A stretch of 5,430 nt of DNA from an uncultured beta proteobacterium (GTDB lineage: Bacteria; Pseudomonadota; Gammaproteobacteria; Burkholderiales; Burkholderiaceae_C), in the NCBI GenBank assembly GCA_903834645.1, contig CAILKA010000235.1:1-5430 (forward strand), read 5' to 3'. Below, piece after piece: positions 1 to 4,952 of this stretch (the stretch's first letter is position 1; each line of letters opens with the position of its first letter). The translations under genes and the position numbers were made by a program. Under the pieces are notes generated by a model. It was given only the letters and a program-made list of their open reading frames with translations, made no database searches and was not told the DNA's origin.

Positions 1-218
1 ATCCACACCGGCTTGCCGCGCCACTCCACCGTGAGCTTCTCGCCGGGCTTGAGCGCGGAGACATCCACCTGCACCGCGGCACCTGCGGCCTTGGCACGCT
101 CGGACGGGGTCAAGGTGCTGACGAAGGGCACCGCCACGGCCACGCCCCCGACGGCACCGGCGCCGCAGGTGATCGCGATCCAGGTTCGGCGTGCCGGGTC
201 GGCTACGGATTCACTCAT
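1..218 (-). CDS. petA: Ubiquinol-cytochrome c reductase Rieske iron-sulfur subunit, N-terminal part (cut by window edge)
   Basis: This is the first 72 codons of the Rieske subunit of the cytochrome bc1 complex, which passes electrons from ubiquinol to cytochrome c1 at the periplasmic face of the inner membrane. The visible protein begins MSESVADPARRTWIAI, with a twin arginine at residues 10-11. A hydrophobic membrane anchor follows (about 13-34), then a Ser/Thr/Pro-Ser-Glu-Arg linker (TLTPSERAKAAG) and the first beta strands, ending at VEWRGKPVW, all typical of the family. The 2Fe-2S ligand motifs lie beyond the left edge. The ATG has a GGAG Shine-Dalgarno at 225-228, six bases upstream. The gene follows pdxA on the same strand after 50 bases; petB and petC would be expected further left (inference). 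Known biology: Rieske proteins of this type are inserted by the Tat pathway, and the Tat genes are in this window. Confidence 0.93.
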   Translation of the reverse strand, partial: MSESVADPARRTWIAITCGAGAVGGVAVAVPFVSTLTPSERAKAAGAAVQVDVSALKPGEKLTVEWRGKPVW

Positions 219-265
219 GTACAGCTCCGGGAGAACATCTCGGCTGATATTGGGGACAACCCCGT

Positions 266-271
266 ATTCTA
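266..271 (-). promoter_or_regulatory. Candidate -10 element (TAGAAT) upstream of petA
   Basis: Read on the minus strand, TAGAAT lies 47 bases before the petA start and overlaps the pdxA TAG stop codon. It sits inside the sequence CTAGAATACGG, which matches the sequence before tatA at 10 of 11 positions. No good TTGACA-like -35 box is found 16-18 bases upstream. The assignment therefore rests on the hexamer, its position and the repeat near tatA. Directly downstream is a short GGGG-N4-CCCC palindrome (252-263), close to where transcription would start. Confidence 0.35.
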
Positions 272-1297
272 GCCGACCACTCCTTCTCCTCCCTTGCGGG
301 GGGCTGCCAGGCTCCGCGCCTGCCGGATCGCGGCCACCAGACTGGACGGGTCGGCCAGGCCGCGCCCGGCGATGTCGAATGCGGTGCCGTGGTCCGGGCT
401 GGTGCGCACGAAGGGTAGCCCGAGCGTGACGTTCACGCCCTGCTCCACGCCCAGGTACTTCACCGGGATCAGGCCGTGGTCGTGCGTCATCGCCACCACG
501 AGATCGAAGGCGCCGGGGTGGCCGCTGGCGTGGCGGGCGCGCATGAAGACGGTGTCGGGCGGGTAGGGGCCGCTCGCATCGATGCCCTCGGCGCGCGCAG
601 CCTGCACCGCGGGCGCGATGATCCGGATCTCCTCGTCGCCGAAAAGGCCGCCTTCCCCCGCGTGCGGATTGAGGCCGGCCACCGCGATGCGAGGCGCCTG
701 CGGCAGGAAGGCCAGCGCCGCAGAATGCGCGATGCGCAAGGTCTGCAGCACCGCGTCGAAGGTGACTGCCTCGATCGCGCGGCGCAGCGACAGGTGGATC
801 GTCACCAGCACCACGCGCAGCTCGTCGTTGGCCAGCATCATCCGCACAGGCGGCGGCTGCGAGCCGGGTGCCGGCCCGCTGGCCGCACCCGATGCACGAG
901 CCGCGAGCGCCTGCAGCATCTCGGTGTGGCCGGGGTAGCCGATGCCGGCAGCGGCCAGCGCCTCCTTGTGGATCGGGGCCGTGACCATCGCTTGTGCCTG
1001 CCCAGCCTGCACGAGCGCCACCGCGTGCTCGATGCAACGCGCCGCGGCCGCCCCGGCGCGCGCGTCCACGCGGCCCCAGGGCAGTGTCTCCAGGCCCTCG
1101 GGCAGCCCAGGCGGACGCAGCACCGGCGGCAGGGCCAGGCCCGGCAGCTGGCAGGCCCTCGCCGCACGCTGCAGCACCGCGGGATCCCCCACGACGATAC
1201 AGTCCCCGGTCGCTCCCTGTGCACAGGCGCGCACGATGATCTCCGGCCCGATGCCCGCGGCATCGCCCATGGTCAGCACGAGCGGCGCGCGGCTCAT
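269..1297 (-). CDS. pdxA: PdxA-family NAD-dependent 4-phosphate dehydrogenase (PdxA or PdxA2-like)
   Basis: A 342-residue member of the PdxA family (E. coli PdxA is 329). Classical PdxA oxidises 4-phosphohydroxy-L-threonine in pyridoxal-phosphate synthesis; PdxA2 relatives act on D-threonate or D-erythronate 4-phosphate. Visible motifs are TMGDAAGIGPEI at the N-terminus (9-20), TAPIHKEAL (106-114), substrate-binding GHTE (123-126), and three expected divalent-metal histidines: H168 in TIHLSL, H212 in NPHAGEGG and H272 in THDHG. These are followed by GVNVTLGLPFVRTSPDHGTA (287-306). The usual YHDQG reads THDHG. About 14 extra Gly/Ala/Pro/Ser-rich residues (134-150) lie between GHTE and the MMLA strand. 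The ATG at 1297 is chosen because GGGAG lies six bases upstream and the family motif starts eight residues in; the longer in-frame opening runs into the divergent protease gene. The neighbours do not settle which substrate it uses, and no DtnK-type kinase gene is present here. Confidence 0.9.
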   Translation of the reverse strand: MSRAPLVLTMGDAAGIGPEIIVRACAQGATGDCIVVGDPAVLQRAARACQLPGLALPPVLRPPGLPEGLETLPWGRVDARAGAAAARCIEHAVALVQAGQAQAMVTAPIHKEALAAAGIGYPGHTEMLQALAARASGAASGPAPGSQPPPVRMMLANDELRVVLVTIHLSLRRAIEAVTFDAVLQTLRIAHSAALAFLPQAPRIAVAGLNPHAGEGGLFGDEEIRIIAPAVQAARAEGIDASGPYPPDTVFMRARHASGHPGAFDLVVAMTHDHGLIPVKYLGVEQGVNVTLGLPFVRTSPDHGTAFDIAGRGLADPSSLVAAIRQARSLAAPRKGGEGVVG

Positions 1298-1333
1298 GCC
1301 GCGCTCCCGGGCACCGGATAATGCCCCTCGGAG

Positions 1334-1370
1334 GCCCGGCGCACGCAGCCCGCAGGGCACCGCGCCGGGC
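1334..1370. other. Nested GC-only stem-loop in the pdxA/protease divergent intergenic region
   Basis: GCCCGGCGC (1334-1342) and GCGCCGGGC (1362-1370) form a perfect 9-bp inverted repeat. Inside its 19-base loop a second hairpin, GCCC-GCA-GGGC (1348-1358), can form. The element lies 36 bases before the PdxA-family start codon and 78 bases before the protease start, so it could fold in the leader RNA of either gene. No T-tract follows on either strand, which argues against a classical terminator. Function is unknown. Confidence 0.5.
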
Positions 1371-1373
1371 AGG

Positions 1374-1389
1374 ACCTGAGCCCGCAGGT
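1374..1389. promoter_or_regulatory. Inverted repeat ACCTG-N6-CAGGT, possible operator
   Basis: A perfect 5-bp inverted repeat with a 6-base spacer lies between the divergent pdxA-family and protease genes, four bases beyond the larger stem-loop. It is directly followed by four copies of GTGCG between 1388 and 1410. The symmetry fits a dimeric regulator site, but short inverted repeats arise by chance in GC-rich DNA and no regulator family is recognised. Confidence 0.2.
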
Positions 1390-1448
1390 GCGTGCGTACG
1401 GTGCGGTGCGAGGTAGCGGGCGGGTCATCGGAAGGCTGGAAAAGGTCG

Positions 1449-2591
1449 ATGCGCAGACTGTGGCTGATTTTCGCCCAGGCGGTGACGGTTGCCGTGGCGG
1501 TGCTGTTCGTGCTGGCCACGCTCAAGCCAGACTGGGTGCGCGGGCGCGGGCCGCTGCCGACGGTGGCGGTCTTCGAGGCGCCTGCCGCGGCGAGCCAGGC
1601 CCTCGCCGGCGGGTCGAGCTTGCGCGCCGCGGCCGCTGCGGCGCTGCCAGCCGTGGTGAGCGTGACCGCCTACGCCCAGCGCCCGCGCGCGGCCCTGGAG
1701 GACGATCCGACCTTTCGCTTCTTCCATGGCGATCGTGTCCCGCGAGGCGGGGGCCGGACGGGCCAGGGCTCGGGCGTGATCGTCTCGCCGCAAGGCTACC
1801 TGCTCACCAACCACCACGTGATCGCAGGCGCCAGCGAGGTCGAGGTACGGCTGGCCGACGGGCGCGATGCCATGGCCCGGGTGGTGGGAACCGATCCCGA
1901 GACCGACATCGCGGTGTTGCAGCTCGAGCTCGACCGCCTGCCCGCCCTCACGCTGGGCGACTCGCGCGCACTGCAGGTGGGCGACCCCGTGCTGGCCATC
2001 GGCAACCCCTTCAACGTCGGCCAGACCGTGACGGCAGGCATCGTGAGCGCCCTTGGGCGCAGCCAGCTCGGCTTGTCGACCTTCGAGAACTTCATCCAGA
2101 CCGATGCGGCCATCAACCCGGGCAACTCCGGCGGCGCACTCGTGGACGCGCGCGGCGCACTCGTGGGGATCAACACCGCCATCTACTCGCCCAGCGGCGG
2201 GAGCCTGGGCATCGGCTTTGCGGTGCCGATCGACCTCGCGCGTGAGGTCATGGACGCTCTGGTGCGGGACGGGCGCGTGGTGCGGGGCTGGATCAGCGTG
2301 GAGCCGCGCGCGCTCACGACCGAGCTGGCCGAGTCGATGCAGCTGCCCTCTCGCGAAGGGGTGCTGATCGCGGGGGTGCTGCAAGGCGGCCCGGCCAGTG
2401 CCGCAGGGCTGCGGCCGGGCGACGTGGTGCTGGCTCTGGGCGGCCGGCCGGTGCGCAGCACGGACGAGCTGTTGCGCGCGGTGGCGGCTCTGCGGCCCGG
2501 CACGCGAACCGCCGTGGTGGTGCAGCGCGCCGGTCAGCGCGCGGAAGTGTCCGTGACGGTGGCCGAACGCCCCGCGCCCGCCCCGCGCTGA
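1449..2591 (+). CDS. Membrane-anchored trypsin-like serine protease with one PDZ domain (DegS/AlgW type)
   Basis: A 380-residue HtrA-family (S1C) protease of the envelope. Residues about 5-25 form one uncleaved-looking hydrophobic anchor, placing the rest in the periplasm. The protease domain (about 58-265) carries the full catalytic triad: H123 in LTNHHVI, D153 in DPETDIAVLQ and S227 in NPGNSGGAL. A single PDZ domain occupies about 280-372, with RPGDVVLALGG (322-332) as its characteristic strand. One anchor plus one PDZ matches DegS/AlgW rather than DegP/DegQ, which usually have a signal peptide and two PDZ domains. In DegS and AlgW the PDZ senses misfolded outer-membrane proteins and the protease cuts an anti-sigma factor; that role here is inference. 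The ATG at 1449 follows GGAAAAGG (1438-1445) and gives the anchor at the right place; a GTG 57 bases upstream has no better signal. It is transcribed against the genes on both sides. Confidence 0.92.
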   Translation: MRRLWLIFAQAVTVAVAVLFVLATLKPDWVRGRGPLPTVAVFEAPAAASQALAGGSSLRAAAAAALPAVVSVTAYAQRPRAALEDDPTFRFFHGDRVPRGGGRTGQGSGVIVSPQGYLLTNHHVIAGASEVEVRLADGRDAMARVVGTDPETDIAVLQLELDRLPALTLGDSRALQVGDPVLAIGNPFNVGQTVTAGIVSALGRSQLGLSTFENFIQTDAAINPGNSGGALVDARGALVGINTAIYSPSGGSLGIGFAVPIDLAREVMDALVRDGRVVRGWISVEPRALTTELAESMQLPSREGVLIAGVLQGGPASAAGLRPGDVVLALGGRPVRSTDELLRAVAALRPGTRTAVVVQRAGQRAEVSVTVAERPAPAPR

Positions 2592-2605
2592 AGCCCGAAG
2601 GCGGC

Positions 2606-2630
2606 CCCATGCGCACCCGGCGCGCACGGG
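2606..2630. terminator. Hairpin between convergent protease gene and tatC
   Basis: CCCATGCGC (2606-2614) and GCGCACGGG (2622-2630) can pair over nine positions around a 7-base loop. On the plus strand one position is an A-C mismatch. On the minus strand the same position is a G-U wobble, so the tatC transcript can form an unbroken nine-pair stem starting two bases after its stop codon. A smaller GCC-CGAA-GGC hairpin (2593-2602), reading as a C(UUCG)G tetraloop on the minus strand, lies beside it. There is no clear T-tract, so this may be a weak bidirectional terminator or an mRNA 3'-end stabiliser. Confidence 0.4.
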
Positions 2631-2632
2631 AC

Positions 2633-3403
2633 TCAGGCGTCGGGGGTGCGGGTGTGGCGGATGAAGAACTGGGCCGCCACGATCCCGAGCTCGTAGAGGA
2701 TGCACATCGGGATGGCCAGCGCGAGCTGCGAGATGACGTCCGGCGGCGTCACGACGGCCGCCACCACGAAGGCCACGACGACGAAGTAGCCGCGGAACTT
2801 CCTGAGCTGCTCGATCGTCACGAGGCCAATGCGCGCGAGCACGATCACCGCCACCGGCACCTCGAAGGAGATGCCGAAGACGAGGAAGAGCGTCAGCACG
2901 AAGCCGAAATACTGCTCGATATCGGGCGCCGCGGTGATCGCGGTGGGCGCGAAGGCCTGGATGAACTGCGACATCCCGGGGATGACGATGAAGTAGCAGA
3001 AGGCCACGCCGATGAAGAAGAGCACCGTGCTCGTGATCACCAGCGGCAGCACGAGCTTCTTCTCGTGCGAGTACAGGCCCGGCGCCACGAAGGCCCAGAC
3101 CTGGTAGAGCACCACCGGCAAGGCCAGAAGGAAGCCGCCCATCAGCAGGATCTTCAGCGGCACCAGGATGGGGGAGATGACGTTGGTGGCGATCAGCTTC
3201 GTGCCCTGGGGCAGGTGGGCCACCAGCGGCTGCGCCAGCCAGTCGTACAGGCCGGCCGGCCCGGGCCAGATGGCCAGCGCGATGCAGCCCACCGCCACCG
3301 CGATCAGGGCGCGGATGAGGCGGTCGCGCAGCTCGATCAGGTGGGAGACGAAGGGCGCCTCGGTGCCCGCGAGCTCGTCTTCCTTGGGGTCGGTCGCGCT
3401 CAT
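2633..3403 (-). CDS. tatC: Sec-independent protein translocase TatC
   Basis: TatC is the six-helix inner-membrane core of the twin-arginine translocase and, with TatB, binds the RR signal peptide of folded cargo. The 256-residue protein has the expected length. HLIELRDRL (21-29) precedes the first helix; WAFVAPGLYSHEKK (103-116), including E114 at the position of a signal-peptide-binding glutamate, lies in the first cytoplasmic-loop region; and VTPPDVISQ (218-226) marks the loop before the last helix. Hydrophobic stretches are visible at about 29-46, 76-108, 118-141, 165-190, 205-218 and 224-247. The ATG start overlaps the tatB stop as ATGA (3400-3403), and no clear Shine-Dalgarno precedes it, so translation is probably coupled to tatB. 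A longer in-frame opening begins inside tatB and is rejected because the family N-terminus begins near MSATDPKEDE. Confidence 0.97.
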   Translation of the reverse strand: MSATDPKEDELAGTEAPFVSHLIELRDRLIRALIAVAVGCIALAIWPGPAGLYDWLAQPLVAHLPQGTKLIATNVISPILVPLKILLMGGFLLALPVVLYQVWAFVAPGLYSHEKKLVLPLVITSTVLFFIGVAFCYFIVIPGMSQFIQAFAPTAITAAPDIEQYFGFVLTLFLVFGISFEVPVAVIVLARIGLVTIEQLRKFRGYFVVVAFVVAAVVTPPDVISQLALAIPMCILYELGIVAAQFFIRHTRTPDA

Positions 3404-3876
3404 CGGGGACGCGGGCGGAACCGGGCGACGCGCGCCGCACCGGACTGCGCCTTGGAGCGGATGCCGTGGCGTTGCTTGTACCACTGCGGGGTGGCGCCGC
3501 GCTTGAGGCGCCAGTTCTTCTTCGGGTGGCGGTAGGCGGGTGGCGGGGGCGCAAGCGCCTCTTCGGGTGAGGCTGCGGAAGGCTCGGCACCCAGGCTGGC
3601 CCAGTCATTGCCGAAGGACGAGGAGGCCGACTGAACCTCCTGCTGCACGGTCTGCTCGACGTTGCGCGCCGCGTCCTCGAACTGGGTCTTCATCTTCTTG
3701 AGCTCGTCGAGCTCGATGGAGCGATTGACCTCGGCGCGCACGTCGGCCACGTAGCGCTGCGCCTTGCCCACGAGATGGCCGATGGTGCGCGCGACCTTCG
3801 GAAGCTTCTCCGGGCCGATCACGATCAGTGCGACCGCGCCGATCAGCGCGATCTTGTCCAGGCCGAAGTCGACCAA
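3400..3876 (-). CDS. tatB: Sec-independent protein translocase subunit TatB, TTG start
   Basis: TatB pairs with TatC in the receptor complex that recognises twin-arginine signals. The 158-residue protein reads VDFGLDKIALIGAVALIVIG after the start: one transmembrane helix (about 6-20), the conserved hinge GPEKLP (21-26) and a long amphipathic helix (about 27-82). A variable Ser/Ala/Pro linker with four consecutive prolines follows, then a strongly basic tail (about 117-158) containing NWRLKRGATPQWYK and ending in SGAARVARFRPRPR. The start codon is TTG (3876-3874). No ATG or GTG is available near the correct N-terminus, and the helix leaves no room for a later start. The ribosome signal is weak, and the gene begins four bases after the tatA stop, so coupling to tatA is likely. 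Its stop overlaps the tatC start. Confidence 0.95.
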   Translation of the reverse strand: MVDFGLDKIALIGAVALIVIGPEKLPKVARTIGHLVGKAQRYVADVRAEVNRSIELDELKKMKTQFEDAARNVEQTVQQEVQSASSSFGNDWASLGAEPSAASPEEALAPPPPAYRHPKKNWRLKRGATPQWYKQRHGIRSKAQSGAARVARFRPRPR

Positions 3877-3880
3877 GTGC

Positions 3881-4120
3881 TCAGCTCTTGGTCTTGGCGT
3901 CCACGTCGACGGTGTTCGGGTCCGCCGCCTTGGCCGCCGTCACCTGCGCCGCAGGCATTGAGGCGGCGTCAGCCGACTCCGTGCCGCCCTTGACACCGTC
4001 CTTGAAGCCCTTGACGGCCGAGCCCAGGTCCGAGCCCATGTTCTTCAGCTTCTTGGTGCCGAAGATGAGCACGACCACCAGCAGCACGATCAGCCAGTGC
4101 CAGATGCTGAACGATCCCAT
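3881..4120 (-). CDS. tatA: Sec-independent protein translocase subunit TatA
   Basis: TatA is the small pore-forming or membrane-weakening subunit that assembles on the TatBC-cargo complex in the inner membrane. The 79-residue protein begins MGSFSIWHWLIVLLVVVLIF, a short N-out helix, followed by the signature FGTKKL hinge (20-25) and an amphipathic helix with GSDLGSAVKGFKDG (29-42). A polar Ala/Asp/Lys-rich tail follows. SIW and FGTKKL mark it as TatA rather than TatB. The ATG is preceded by a strong AGGAG (4129-4133) eight bases away, the best ribosome site of the three tat genes, as expected for the first gene of the tatABC operon. It lies 104 bases from the end of the HIT gene. Confidence 0.96.
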   Translation of the reverse strand: MGSFSIWHWLIVLLVVVLIFGTKKLKNMGSDLGSAVKGFKDGVKGGTESADAASMPAAQVTAAKAADPNTVDVDAKTKS

Positions 4121-4148
4121 GGTTCCAACTCCTCTTGAGAGAGGCCGG

Positions 4149-4154
4149 ATTCTA
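4149..4154 (-). promoter_or_regulatory. Candidate -10 element (TAGAAT) upstream of tatA
   Basis: On the minus strand TAGAAT lies 28 bases before the tatA ATG, in the sequence CTAGAATCCGG. The same motif with one changed base stands before petA. No convincing -35 hexamer is seen at the usual spacing; TTCGGG is present only at 19 bases. Its location between a possible hinT terminator and the tatA ribosome site supports a tat-specific promoter. Confidence 0.35.
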
Positions 4155-4203
4155 GGTGAGCGGCAGGATCACGCCCGAACCGGGGCCGCAAGGCATTACA
4201 AGT

Positions 4204-4224
4204 GGCTGCCGCCAGCCCGCAGCC
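4204..4224 (-). terminator. Candidate weak terminator after the HIT gene
   Basis: Starting immediately after the HIT-gene TGA, the minus strand can form GGCTGC-N9-GCAGCC, a 6-bp GC-rich stem. An alternative GGCTG-GCGG-CAGCC fold uses the same right arm. The sequence after it (ACTTGTAATGCCTT) is only loosely T-rich, so termination would be partial. If real, it separates the his-DUF4870-HIT genes from tatABC. Confidence 0.35.
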
Positions 4225-4572
4225 TCAACCCTTGGCCCAGGGCCGCGGCCCGCCCATCACGTGCATGTGGAGGTGCCACACCTCCTGCATCCCGTCACGG
4301 CCGGTGTTGATGAGCGTGCGAAAGCCGTTGGTCACGCCGAGCTCGCGCATCAGCCGCGGCGCCAGGCCAAGCATGCGCCCGAGCAAGGCGTCGTGCTCGG
4401 GGCCGACATCGGCCAGCGTCGCGATGTGCTGCCTGGGGATCACCAGGACGTGCACCGGCGCCCAGGGCTGGATGTCGTGGAAGGCGAGCAGCTCGTCGTC
4501 CTCGAAGACCTTGCGCGCGGGGAGTTGCCCCGCGGCGATCTTGCAGAAGATGCAGTTCGGGTCGCTTTGCAT
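4225..4572 (-). CDS. hinT: HIT-family purine nucleoside phosphoramidase (HinT-like)
   Basis: A 115-residue histidine-triad protein of the HinT branch, cytoplasmic enzymes that hydrolyse adenosine phosphoramidates and acyl-adenylates. The N-terminus has CIFCKIAAGQLPA (7-19), with the two cysteines of the HinT zinc-like CxxC motif, then VFEDDELLAFHDIQPWAPVH (22-41). The catalytic histidine triad is WHLHMHVMGG (99-108), with H102 as the expected nucleophile. The C-terminus GGPRPWAKG fits bacterial HinT. The ATG at 4572 is eight bases after the DUF4870 stop. No strong Shine-Dalgarno is visible, so translation probably depends on ribosomes finishing the upstream gene. The frame stays open far upstream, but this is a base-composition effect. 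Its placement after his genes and before tat genes is a familiar arrangement in betaproteobacteria (recalled, not tested). Confidence 0.95.
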   Translation of the reverse strand: MQSDPNCIFCKIAAGQLPARKVFEDDELLAFHDIQPWAPVHVLVIPRQHIATLADVGPEHDALLGRMLGLAPRLMRELGVTNGFRTLINTGRDGMQEVWHLHMHVMGGPRPWAKG

Positions 4573-4580
4573 GGTGGAGC

Positions 4581-4952
4581 TCAGGCCGGGAACACGGGTT
4601 TGGCATCGACGAGCTTGAGCCAGCCCTTGACGACGCGGTAGATCATCCAGATCCAGGCGACGAAGAGGACCACGACGCCCACCAGCAGGATCGCCAGCGC
4701 GATGCCGACGAAGAACCAGGCCAGACCCCACCAGAAGGTGCGGATCTGCCAGTCGAAGTGGCTCTCGTAGATGGTGCCGAGCGCATCCTCGCGCTTCACG
4801 TAGTTGATGATCACGCCCACGATGGCCGTGATGCCCCACAGGAAGCTCAGCGCCTGCAGCGCGTAGACGACCGTCGTCACGGTCTTGAGCCTCTGCAACT
4901 CCTCGGGCGAGCCCGAAGGCTGCGGCTGCCCCGTGTTCCAGGCGTCGTTCAT
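4581..4952 (-). CDS. Small membrane protein of the DUF4870 family
   Basis: A 123-residue protein of unknown function. A polar Gln/Pro/Ser-rich N-terminus (1-20) is followed by a hydrophobic segment at about 26-50. The conserved block YESHFDWQIRTFWWGLAW (62-79), the HFxWQIRTFWW signature I associate with DUF4870, comes next. A second long hydrophobic region (about 74-106) is probably two helices or a re-entrant pair, and the tail is short and basic. It is an inner-membrane protein by composition. The ATG overlaps the hisE stop as ATGA (4949-4952) and is preceded by a very strong AGGAGG (4957-4962) inside hisE, so it should be well translated. Coupling to hisE and closeness to hinT suggest co-transcription, but no role in histidine synthesis is implied by the sequence. 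Confidence 0.88.
   Translation of the reverse strand: MNDAWNTGQPQPSGSPEELQRLKTVTTVVYALQALSFLWGITAIVGVIINYVKREDALGTIYESHFDWQIRTFWWGLAWFFVGIALAILLVGVVVLFVAWIWMIYRVVKGWLKLVDAKPVFPA

Noticed and set aside
476..1321. A plus-strand 281-codon frame opposite the PdxA-family gene
   Set aside because: It is antisense to a gene with intact family motifs, and its Arg/His/Gly-rich translation shows no recognisable domain.
1392..1448. An upstream GTG start for the protease at 1392
   Set aside because: It would put 19 mostly polar residues before the membrane anchor, and the ATG at 1449 has the better ribosome site and a typical anchor position.
1298..1525. A longer start for the PdxA-family protein at 1525
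   Set aside because: It would extend into the divergent protease gene and across the hairpin region. The ATG at 1297 has a ribosome site at the right distance and matches the family N-terminus.
2609..3535. A plus-strand 308-codon frame very rich in Asp, Glu, His and Arg
   Set aside because: It is the antisense of tatC. Reverse reading of hydrophobic helix codons gives charged residues, which explains the composition.
1425..3608. A 727-codon open frame on the minus strand crossing tatB, tatC and the protease gene
   Set aside because: It runs antisense to the protease gene and out of frame with tatC and tatB, whose conserved motifs are clear. Its Arg/Ala/Pro/His-rich composition is that of a GC-rich shadow frame, and no domain is recognisable.
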